Below are positions 1-10,800 of a stretch of DNA of 64,000 bases, one piece after another. Made by a program: the position numbers and the translations under genes. The DNA comes from Arion vulgaris (Eukaryota; Mollusca; Gastropoda; Stylommatophora; Arionidae): NCBI GenBank assembly GCA_020796225.1, contig CM036761.1:37573428-37637427 (forward strand). Direction: 5' to 3'. Every line of letters starts with the position of its first letter. Position 1 is the stretch's first letter. Below the pieces are notes generated by a model, which saw only the letters and a program-made list of their open reading frames with translations, was not told where the DNA came from and ran no database searches.

Positions 1-235
1 AGAACAGGGACTGGAAGATTTCATAATTCCCTCTGTGAAAGTGGAAAATGTCAGCTCTAATATGTGTAGATACACAACAATGGATACACAGACATGCTAG
101 CATCATACAGTGAACAATTATGCTTAGATATCTGATCTGGAATGGTTCTGTCACTATGAATCATCTCTGGATTCACTGAAGCAGCTCATCTCTCTGAACT
201 TCTGAATATGTGGTCACAGTTTGCTGTAAAAAATC
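1..235. other. Unassigned AT-rich DNA
   Basis: No reading frame or repeat motif recognised before the LINE fragment that begins near 236. Confidence 0.4.
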
Positions 236-540
236 GAATAAGCAATGGACCAGACTGAAATTCTGAACTTTCTAAGGGAGAGAGGTCATGTAAATGATTG
301 GAGTAATAGTGGTGAATCTACAACCATAACCAGACTGTAAGAATAGCAAGTTAAATGTGGTGTAGCTAGACAGAAGCATTATACTGGTAGCCAAAGAAGA
401 ATAGTAAACCAATATAGAAATGATGTTGTTAGTTGCCACAAGCTGAGAGACATACTGAGAAGGAAATCAGAGCACTTAAGGACTAATTGGTTCGACGTGC
501 AGTGATGATGATCCAATGATTAAACTGAAATAAACAAAAC
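236..540 (+). mobile_element. LINE-RH1 3' end fragment
   Basis: Closely parallels 7955-8250: both run from a GGACCAGRCTGA start through GAATYTACAAC, ACCAGACTG, AGTTAARTGTGGTGTAGC and GTTCGACGTGCAGTGATG to an (ACTAAA)-like tail. This is the C-terminal end of ORF2 plus the tail of an RNase H-bearing non-LTR retrotransposon, decayed by stops. Confidence 0.75.
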
Positions 541-595
541 GATCACAGAAGAAGTACATACACATTTACAACTGTGTTTACAGCGGAGTTACCTA

Positions 596-1560
596 GTCAG
601 AAAGAGTATTCATATGTTGAGCATTGGTTGATGGTTTATAGAATCGACCTCACAGCACTTCAAGAAGATCATATAGGTATTCAAACTCCCCTAGAGGGTG
701 TGCATGCTATGCATTACTGTGGCTCGCTGGTCATGGAATAATCTTATTTTCCTTGTCATGTCCATAGTCATGCAACATTCGATTTCAAATGTCTAGTTAT
801 CCTGGATGGTGCAGTCAGTGATCAAATGTAGTGTGCCTCACTCCCATATCCATATTCAAAATTCACACTAAAGATGCTGTGGAAGTCAGCAAATCAGTAC
901 TCCATTTACTGTGGGACCCTGCATATTCAGGACTGTACACAATTTGTACACTGGAAATGTAGTACACATCATAATCCTGTTGTAGGGAATGAGCCACTGG
1001 TGGAACCAGATCATCATGGGCTAATTCAGCAGTACAATGAAATGGTAGCACACTTCATGAGGGGTGCGGTGCTTTTGAGTCAACAAACTTCGAGCATGAC
1101 TATGGAGATCACCGCTGCTGCCAGGGCTCTCTCATAGGTGGCTGAGCAACTGGTAACCCATAAGATTATCATATCAGACTTGATGAATATGCTTCAAATG
1201 ATTGAATCTGGAAGTCTGCGTGCAGGAATGGGTGAACAGCATTCGGAGTTCACATTTCAAGAAAATGACTTGGGTGTATACACCTGGACATGCTGGAGTG
1301 CAGGATAACGAGCGTACTGACTTTCTTGCAAACAATGCCCCGATCAAGCTGCAGAAATATGGAGAGAGTTGATTTCATCAATGCAGCATGTTCTCATTTA
1401 TGTGATATGGACAGAGTTGATTTCATCAATGCAGCATGCTCATTTATATGATATGGACGAGTCTCAAACACTGGAACAAGTGTGAGAAATAGGAGTTAAG
1501 TTTGGACATGCCAGACAGTGTTATCTTTGTGGTAGAGAGAGAGAGAGAAGGTATACTAAT
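596..1560 (+). mobile_element. LINE-RH3 RNase H fragment (pseudogene)
   Basis: In shifting frames this encodes RNase H landmarks: SSMTMEITAAARALS near 1095-1135, IISDLMNMLQMIESGSL near 1165-1220, and VYTPGHAGVQDNERTDFLAN near 1275-1335. PGHAGxxxNERTD is the last conserved block of LINE-type RNase H. The same group occurs on the minus strand at 13790-14165. A stretch near 1377-1460 is duplicated (GAGTTGATTTCATCAATGCA twice). Confidence 0.75.
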
Positions 1561-1753
1561 TAACTTCTTATGGGTATGGTGAGCAAACAGACTTTAGGAT
1601 GGCTGCTGCAGCGGAGGACAGAGTACACATGTGCCATGATTTCAATCGCATAACAAAACATAACATCATAATCCCTCGGAAATCAGAGAACGTAACAACA
1701 AATGGCTAGTTCATATAATATATATGTTATATCATTCACTCAAATAAATTCAT

Positions 1754-3115
1754 GAATTCAGAATCCTTCATCTAACATTCATAATTCTTCATCTAACATT
1801 TATAATTCTTCATCTAACATTTATAATCCTTCATCTAACATTCATAATTCTTCATCTAACATTTATAATTCTTCATCTAACATTTATAATCCTTCATCTA
1901 ACATTCATAATCCTTCCCAGAATTCTTCATCTAACATTTATAATTCTTCATCTAACATTTATAATCCTTCATCTAACATTTATAATCCTTCAGAATCCTT
2001 CATCTAACATTCATAATTCTTCATCTAACATTTATAATCCTTCATCTAACATTATAATCACATTTATAATCCTTCATCAAATTCAATTCTTCATCTAACA
2101 TTCATAATCTTCATCTAACATTTATAACTTCACAACATTCAGAATTCTTCATCTAACATTTATAATCCTTCATCTAACATTTATAATCTCATCTCTTATA
2201 ATCCTTCATCTAACATTCATAATTCTTCATCTAACATTTATAATTCTTCATCTAACATTTATAATCCTTCATCTAACATTCATAATTCTTCATCTAACAT
2301 TTATAATTCTTCATCTAACATTTATAATTCTTCATCTAACATTCATAATCCTTCATCTAACATTCATAATTCTTCATCTAACATTTATAATTCTTCATCT
2401 AACATTCATAATTCTTCATCTAACATTTATAATTCTTCATCTAACATTTATAATTCTTCATCTAACATTTATAATCCTTCATCTAACATTTATAATTCTT
2501 CATCTAACATTATAATCTTAACATTTATAATCTTATCTAACATTTATAATCCTTCATCTAACATTCATAATCCTTCATCTAACATTTATAATTCTTCATC
2601 TAACATTTATAATTCTTCATCTAACATTTATAATTCTTCATCTAACATTTATAATCCTTCAGAATCCTTCATCTAACATTCATAATTCTTCATCTAACAT
2701 TTATAATCCTTCATAAATCCTTCATCTAACATTATAATTCTTCATCTAACATTTCATAATCCTTTCAAAAAATCTTCATCTAACATTTATAATTCTTCAT
2801 CTAACATTTATAATCCTTCAGAATCCTTCATCTAACATTTATAATTCTTCATCTAACATTCATAATTCTTCATCTAACATTTATAATTCTTCATCTAACA
2901 TTTATAATCCTTCATCTAACATTCATAATCCTTCACCTAACATTTATAATCCTTCATCTAACATTTATAATCCTTCAGAATCCTTCATCTAACATTCATA
3001 ATTCTTCATCTAACATTTATAATCCTTTAGAATCTTCATCTAACATTCAGAATCCTTCATCTAACATTCAGAATCCTTCATCTAACATTCAGAATCCTTC
3101 ATAATCTTCATCTAA
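1754..3115. repeat. 21-bp minisatellite array (about 60 units)
   Basis: Tandem units built from TTCATCTAACATTYATAAT plus two variable bases, alternating TTCTTCATC and TCCTTCATC forms. Many units are damaged by small deletions (for example 2045-2110 and 2505-2535), and the 3' end shifts to CATTCAGAATCC. The array begins about 95 bp downstream of the EDEM2 stop on the minus strand, so it may lie in the 3' UTR. Confidence 0.97.
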
Positions 3116-3152
3116 CATCCATGTTCCACAACCATTCAATAATGTCTTCCTG

Positions 3153-3153
3153 T

Positions 3154-3191
<38 letters not shown>
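3153..3191. repeat. (CAAT)n microsatellite
   Basis: Nine or so CAAT/AATC repeats between the minisatellite and the EDEM2 stop. The same motif forms the 3' tail of SINE family G elsewhere in the window, so it may be a relic tail. Confidence 0.9.
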
Positions 3192-3208
3192 CTAAATTCA
3201 TCTATAAG

Positions 3209-4808
3209 TCATTCATCTGGAAACATCTCACCATAAACAGAAATTCTACTGTGGAATGGCTGTGCTGGACAATGCATGACTGATGGATCCTGGAAATATT
3301 TTAATGTATAGTTGGCTAAGGATGCATAGAGGTTAGATAAGCTTGGAGTCCATGTGACTGCATTATTTTCTTTGTTTTCCTCGGTAGTATCTTTAGAAAA
3401 TAATTTCATAATGTTCGCTGTGAAAGATAGAATGTTTGTTCGTTTATTCTCCAAGGATGAAGAAGGTTCGCTGTTGTAGGTCTGGGGACATTGCTGATGT
3501 TGATTCTTGGAGTTCCTGCTCCTTTTTATTCTCTGAATGTTGAAGTTGGAGATTCATGTGAGATTTAAATCTTTCAACTGCTTCTGTTTCAGTTTCAACC
3601 TTGATGTCTGACGCTGCGGCAGGTGTGTTACTGTTGGTTACGGTGTTCTCTTCTTTGATGTTCCCGACCTGTACAATTATCATTTGTTTGTTATCCTGTC
3701 CATTAACCTGCTGCTGCTGTAGTTGTTGAACTATCTCCTTTGTACCATCACCTCTTGTGATAGTAATTTTAATACCTGGTTCAATATCACTGAGTTCTTT
3801 TACTCCAGCAAGATTTTTCTGTTCATTCTGTGATATCTCAAGTGTCTCACCTTTTGAAGTAGTTTCCACTATTTTACTATCATCGCTTTCGTGATCTTTA
3901 ATTTCATTTGCTTCGTTACTTGTATGTTTCTCATCATTATTCTTTGACACTTTATTATTGTTCTCAACATTTTTATCATCTTCATCAGATTTGATTTCTG
4001 GTGCCTCAGTTACATTTTCATTACCAGCAGCAAATATTTTTTTGGCTGTGTCTATAGCCAGATTCTCATATTCTGTTTCCTTATACTGCAACTTCATTCT
4101 TTCAGCAATCTGTGATGAGATATTCTTCATGATTGAATTCATCTTCATCTCTTCCATGAAAATTCGAGTCAGGTTTCTTTCAGCTTCTGTGAAGATAGCC
4201 ATATCAACAACATGAAGATGGTGCTTTTTCTTTGTATGTTTCTGATCGATCAAGTCGTCAGTCGTAATTACTGGATGTTTGTCAGTTCTGGCTCTAAAAT
4301 CTTCATCGGCTTTGTCAGATATTTTCAACTTTTCATCACATTTACTATCGCCCTTTTCTTTACAAACTTCTGCATCATCTTCCTGGCTGTTTATGCTCAC
4401 CTCATCTACACTGTCAAGCCCTCCTGATGTAACCACATCCTTTTCTTTCTTCTTATTCTTCTTCCTCTCAGCTTCAACCCAATCCATATCATTATCATCT
4501 AGTATATTCAGTAACGACAACAAATCTAAATTATCATGAAATTCCTGTAAAAGTTGATCTTCTTCTTTCTTGGCAGCACTGCAACAGTGAACAGCAGCAA
4601 GATCTATAGGATGTGCCTCTGTATTGAATATGTATCCTCCAGACTCAATAACACATGTTCCACTTGGGGTGTTAACAATATCCCCATGACTGCCGTTGTT
4701 ATGGATGAAGTTTTCAGGATCAAATAGCAAATACAGGTATTTTGTGGTCTCTGCCAAGAAGAATGATTCCATACGATCTTCTAATCTGTGATCTCTTACA
4801 TCTTTCAC
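3209..4808 (-). CDS. EDEM2: EDEM2 exon 10: end of GH47 domain, acidic tail, C-terminal CPAQPF (one-base frame break)
   Basis: Acceptor AATAAAG at 4809-4815. The exon begins [20 protein letters not shown], runs through [17 protein letters not shown] and [20 protein letters not shown], and then enters a long low-complexity acidic and Lys-rich region with a QQLQQQQ tract. The first frame stops at 3444. The next frame carries on to a stop at 3209 and ends in [16 protein letters not shown], which matches the EDEM2 C-terminus. As I recall, the Cys in this motif forms a disulfide with the thioredoxin-like partner TXNDC11 in mammals. Dropping one base in the A5 run of GAATAAAAAGG near 3520 joins the frames. 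A short unrecognised intron is the alternative. Confidence 0.85.
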
Positions 4809-7800
4809 CTTTATTAACAAACAAAAAATATACTAGATAGACAAAGTAGAAAAACTAGAACAAGTAAGTACCAATTTAAGGTCAGAAGGGCTTCTTCTTC
4901 TTCAAATGTTTCATATCAATCACTTGTTAACCACTCAGTGTGAGTTGTATGTGATTTGAGCCTAAGAGCGTTGTACATTGTGCCAGTCATGCGCTAGAAG
5001 TAGGCCAGCACATCCGATTTCTGCGATGCTTTTATTTACTAGGGTAGCTTCCCTAGGTCCTACATCAGTCACCTCTTAAGATATGCCTTGTAGGCCACAC
5101 TGTTATCATTCTTAGCTTCCCTTGCAAACCCGCAACACAAGGTGAGATTCAGAAGGGCAAAAGACAAATTATAAAAAAAAAACGGAACACAAAGATGACA
5201 TAAACATAGTATAAATAATGTCACAGTAGTCTTTCTTTCTTTCTCCAATCCTGTTTGTCTCACAGCGTCAGGTCAAGAAGAGATTTCTAAAATAGGCCCT
5301 AGTATGCGCTTCGTAGATAGTCTCTTTCGCCACCTCTGTTATCTCTGAGGCCCATCTTTTGCGTGGCCGGCCTTTTGCTTTGTACCATTGTATTGGAGCA
5401 GCATTGCTCTTTGAGGTGCACTGTCTGTTGGTAATCTGCTTACGTGGCGAACCATTTAATTTATTTCTTGATGAAGTCTAGTACTGAGGTTGTACCCACT
5501 TTTTTCCTGATGTATTCATTTCTCAACTGGTCTCTTCTTGTTACACCCAGCATTCTTTGTAGAGACTTCATCTCTGTCGTCACTAGTTTTCTTCTATCGT
5601 TTGTTGTCAGTGTCCAGGTTTGGCACTGGTAACATAATGTGAGGAGAAAGATTGTGTTGAACATTGCTCTTTTGTGTTCATGGTGACGTGTTTGCATCTT
5701 AAAATTGGAGCGATTTGCCCTATCATTTGATTTGCTTTGTTGCACTGTAAGAACATGGTTATAATGCACTTTCTTTCAAGATGAGTGGTCTTGTTCATTA
5801 TCAGTTATCAGTTATATGAGGACTATCATCATAGCACTCCGGACATGTCCATAGGTGCTCCGATATCCGCCTCAGCAAATCCAGCAGCGTCCAGCGACCC
5901 AACACGCCAGTTCGATGTTGATTAATCAATCTCTTTGCATATTTAGTATGTCGTTCTTTTCGGGCTGCACCAATATTGACAACCATCTCTTTCAATTTGG
6001 TCAGCGAGTGGGATTCACAGCCCTGAAACTCCTCTGTTCGGAAAGACTCTCTCAATGTGTGAAGAATGTCATTTCGATCCATGGCAGCTCCCTCTGATAT
6101 TGTAGCCAAGTCAGCCAATCTATCAGCTTGTTCCTTACCCCTAACTCCTGCGTGCCCAGGGACAAAATGAAGGTGATTTCTCTGATCATTGTCTGTACCA
6201 GTACCTCCTCATTATCATTAACATCAAATAGCTTGTCCTGAGCAGAACTTTGTCACCCTAAGTCCTTCGAAATTTCTCTAGATCTCATATGCCAGATGTC
6301 CCACCTCTGCAGTTATCATGCCCAAATCATCAGCTCCATCTTGAATCCATCTTTCCCGTCGGGTCTCTGTGGCGTAGAGGTTAGGTGCTTGTCTCTTGTG
6401 CCAAAGGTACCATGTTCGCTCCTCGTGGAGCCATCTGAATATTTTTTAAGAGATCCTGATATCAGTGTAGGTGAGATCGAGTTCCTAGTCATATCGTAAA
6501 AGAACTCATATCAGCCCATTCCTCCTCAATTGGATCTTTGCTGCCCTCTTCCAGCGAAAGATAGTGTTTAAATGTGGCAGTTGGGCGTCATCACCAACAA
6601 CAATCCACCCTGGCTTACCACAGGGGTCACCATTATCTCCGGTGTTGTTCAATGCCTATACTGTGAGCATCACAAAAGATCACGGTAGAGGAAGGACAAT
6701 GTCATATGCAGATGATGTGTTGGTGTATCGTCAGGGCAAGGATAGAGAACAGCTTTTGGAGGAACTTCAGTCAGAACTCGACCGCATAGGTAGATGGTGC
6801 GTTGAAGCAGGAGCATTGGTCAACCCCACAAAACATGGTGACATGGTTCTCTTTAAACAACCACATCATCAACACTCCAACACCATCTGTGGTTTTGTGT
6901 TCAGAGGTGGTGGAGCGGTCTCAGTCTATGAAATACCTGGGGCTGCGTTTTGATCGTAGTCTAGCTTTTACGGAACACATAGCTCATGTGATAATGAAGG
7001 CGAGGAAAGGTTTGCTGGCGATGAGGGTAATGGCTGCGGCGGATTGTGAACAGCGCCATCTTTGTCTTTATACCAGGGTCTGGTCCTTTCTGTGCTTGAG
7101 TATGCGCTGGCGATCCTGACTCTCAGTCATAGTCAGATAGAAAGACTGGAAAGAATACAGAACGAGGTGATGCGCATTATACTTGGTTGCACTAAAGACA
7201 TGGCATGCAGGGCGATGCGCTATCTCCTTGACTATCCTACTATGGAGTATAGAATACTGATGAGCCGTGCACGAGCATACCTTTGAGTCAATGCTGACAC
7301 ACAACATCCTCTGCACTTGGAAATAAAGAAAAAAAAAGGAAATAGGTTAAAAGAGGAAAATCTTGGATGGGTCATGCCGAGGACTGTATTGAACAGGTGT
7401 GTACACTTGAAGATATTGATCCCGGTGAAGAATGGATACCAGTGCCAACAGGAATTGCTACATCCTTTTCTGTATGCATCGAACTTGATAAAGAATGCAG
7501 GCAACACAACCCACTTGTCGTGGAGGCAGAGGTTCAGGCATTAATTTCTGAGAACGCATCTGAGCATGATGTAATCATTTATACGGATGGTTCGGTGATT
7601 CGACATGTGCGGAGCTCATGGGCTTTCACTGCTCAGGTCGGAGGTGATGTTGTGAAGGAAGACAGTGGTGGTTTGCCGTGACTACGAGCAGTCTCACTAT
7701 GGAAATCATGGCGGTTACCAAAGCGATGATTTGGTTAGAATCACAGACTTTTATCCATGCACGTTTTCTCAGTGACTCAATGAGTATGCTCAGGAAGATT

Positions 7801-10800
7801 GAAACAGGATGGGCTAGGAGACATTGGATAGAATCGCTGGGGAGGTCTAAGCTGACAAAGATCAGTTTTATTTTTGTGCCAGGGCATGCAGGTGTAAGAG
7901 GAATGAACGTGCGGATAGGCTTGCAGGTATGGCTGCTGTTCAAAGCGGAGGAGCAATGGACCAGGCTGATATTATAAATTCCTTAAGGGAGAGAGGCGTG
8001 TACATGATTCACGTAATTGCGGTGAATCCACAACACTAACCAGACTGCAAGAACTCAAAGTTAAGTGTGGTGTAGCTCGACAAGAACGCTATGCTGGCAG
8101 ACAAAGAAGAATTGTAAACCAACAAAGAACCGTGTCGTTAGTCGCCACACGCTGATGGACATACTGAGGAAGAGATCGGAGCACTTATGGACTAATTTGT
8201 TCGACGTGCAGTGATGGTGATCCGACGACTAAACTAAACTAAACTAATCGTAAAAGAACCCTTGACAGTTCAAAATCGAGAAGAGAAGGCTGGAAAGCCA
8301 CTGCCCAAGAAAAATTCATTAGAAAAGATTAAAAATAACATTCCTACAAAAATGTTTTCACCATCTTCAAAATTACATCGGGGCCCTTGTAGATGCTACG
8401 GGGATCTTGCACTGCAGTTGAGATCTACCTGTGTAATAAAGAGATCGGAGCACATGGTTACTCACCAAAGTGCAATGATGATGGTCCTATCAATCAATAA
8501 TCTTTCCCGTGGTCTTCCTCTTCTCTTTGCCGGGATACCTTCTTCCATAATGTATCATGTCTACTACTGCTAAAACATGTCTAGAAAAAATACTTACAGT
8601 AGCATACCCACAGCTAGTCCTGGCACTGTGCTCTATAGCTTCTACTATATCGACACCAATTTCCAACAGATAGGGATCTTTGGTTGCTCTGTATAAGTAC
8701 ATGGCACTTTCTACTATCTCTGTGGATGGCAAAGATATACAGGTTCTGTAGGTTGTAAAGATTTCTCTGGTCAGATTAAGATTAAGAGTTCGCAGTGGAC
8801 ACTGATAATAAGGTAAGCAGGCCTTCATGCAAAAATCAGTCAGAAGCGCCAAACCATGCCGACCCTGACTATGCCTGAATTCATAATTGCCGTCCATCAC
8901 AAACGATGATCACAACAGCTTCAGATATGTGCTGCTGCAAATCTGGTGTGTGCGAAGGTGACTGTAGAGTCCAATTCTAGAACACAGCTCCCCTACCACA
9001 GGTGGGGCATACATGATTAAGGTTCGACACGTGAGTGTTGCGTGTTCTGTTTTTTCGCGTTGGCTTGTTTTCTCTGTGCTTCAACGGCACGATGATTCTC
9101 AGCTATGCGAGCACCTCTTGTGTTTTTACAGTGCCACATTTTGCGATCTTGCGTCTGGGATTCCCGGCATGTGGTGTCCATATCAAAGCATTTCAGAGAC
9201 ACTTTAAGAGTGTCTTTCCTGTCCAGCATGTTCATAGCGCGTTCAATTCCGCAGGCTGGAAGAAAAGCCACAGGTTATCCAGATTTACGGTGTCTGTGGA
9301 ACCGAAGATTACGATGTCCATGGCACCAAGCCGAGGAGCTGAAAGCTCAAGTGCTTCTGGAACAGTTAAAAAAACAAAAGGGTTTTTTCTGTCCACCAGC
9401 TGAATGTCTCCCCTAGTCAAGCTCAACATACATCATAGAGCAAACACAGAAGAAGATATGAAGTAGGTTCTTTCAAGACAGGTGAGTTATAAAACAGAAT
9501 AAGTCTGAAGGACTATTTTGTATATTAAAATATTGACTCATATGTGAGCATGGCTCTGGATTTTAAGAAACCAAAAAATTATGATGGGAATGTGTGTATA
9601 CAGAAGAATTGGTTGCACTTCTTGGAACCAAAAAAAAAAAAACCAGATAAAAGGTTAATAGCAATATGAATATATAGAAAGGGCTGCATTTCGTGGACAC
9701 AATTACCTGATTTTTTTTTTCGATCCAGAAGCACTTGAGCTTTCAGCTCTTTGGCCAAGAAGGCATGGACATCGAATTCGGTTCGGTTGCCAGAACACCG
9801 TGAATCTGGGGAATCTGTGGCTTTTTCTGCCTGCCCACGGAATTGAACCCGTACACACAGAGGGCTAGTCACCCACAGTCCAACGCGCTACGAACACGCT
9901 GGGCACGCGGGCAATTACCCTGATAAAATGGTACTGGAAATATTGGAAATGAAAAGAGGGATTACTAAATAAAATAAAGCAAAGATTATAACATTTTGGA
10001 CACAAAGAAAGGCAGGGCACAATGCTGAAGAGTATACTAGAAAGAAGGATTTAAAACAGATAAAATAGAGAAAAACGTTGAAAAAAGGTTGCAATGTTTA
10101 GATCTATCAAGATTTATTTTTTCCATTTCGGTAGTTTCAAAACTATGATGGGTATGTGCATCGAGTGAGAAGTCATCCTGGGATGTCTTTGCTAGCGTGC
10201 ATGGTAAGGTTGTTGCACAGTGAAATGGAGCATACAGGACTACTACTTCCAGTATGAGGATGGAGTTTGAGGCTGCTACTGTTGACCTACATTGGCTTTC
10301 TGGGACTCCATTTACTGGGGCAGTTGTTGTTTTTGACTCTAAGTCGATTCTTCGGAAGATCCAGAATGGCAATTTGTGGTATGAGTGGATGTTGTCTAGA
10401 GATGTTTCCAACCTCTAGACACTCACATGGATCTACTGTTCTGGGTAAGCGGGTATTTGTGGCAACAAGAGAACGTTTAGACTTGCATCGAAAGCATCAA
10501 TTGTTGGGGAGTTAAGGCTAAGGGGGATGTTCTTCAATCTTTTGGCGGTCTACTGTTGGATGAGGACACTTAAATTGATGTTGAATCAATGCAGCGATTT
10601 AAGGAGTTTGGAATTAAATGTTGTACAAGTAGAGCTGGCTGCTTGAGAGGCAGAGAGAGGAGTGTTTTTAACTAGCGAGTCACAGGAACCATCAGTATAC
10701 ATATCCTTCGACCTCTGTTTGGGGAGACTGAACACCTATGGCTCTACCCAGAGTGCTGTGATGTCACTTCATTAACCAATAACCAAAACTATGGTTACCT

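Noticed and set aside
3958..4539. Plus-strand open frames opposite EDEM2 exon 10
   Set aside because: Antisense shadows of the acidic coding segment; no conserved features.
8490..8597. Extension of the exon 9 frame beyond GYAT
   Set aside because: A clean GTAAGT donor ends the exon; the rest is intron and a LINE scrap.
4808..8598. EDEM1 or EDEM3 instead of EDEM2
   Set aside because: No protease-associated domain as in EDEM3, and the [16 protein letters not shown] and CPAQPF blocks match EDEM2 better.
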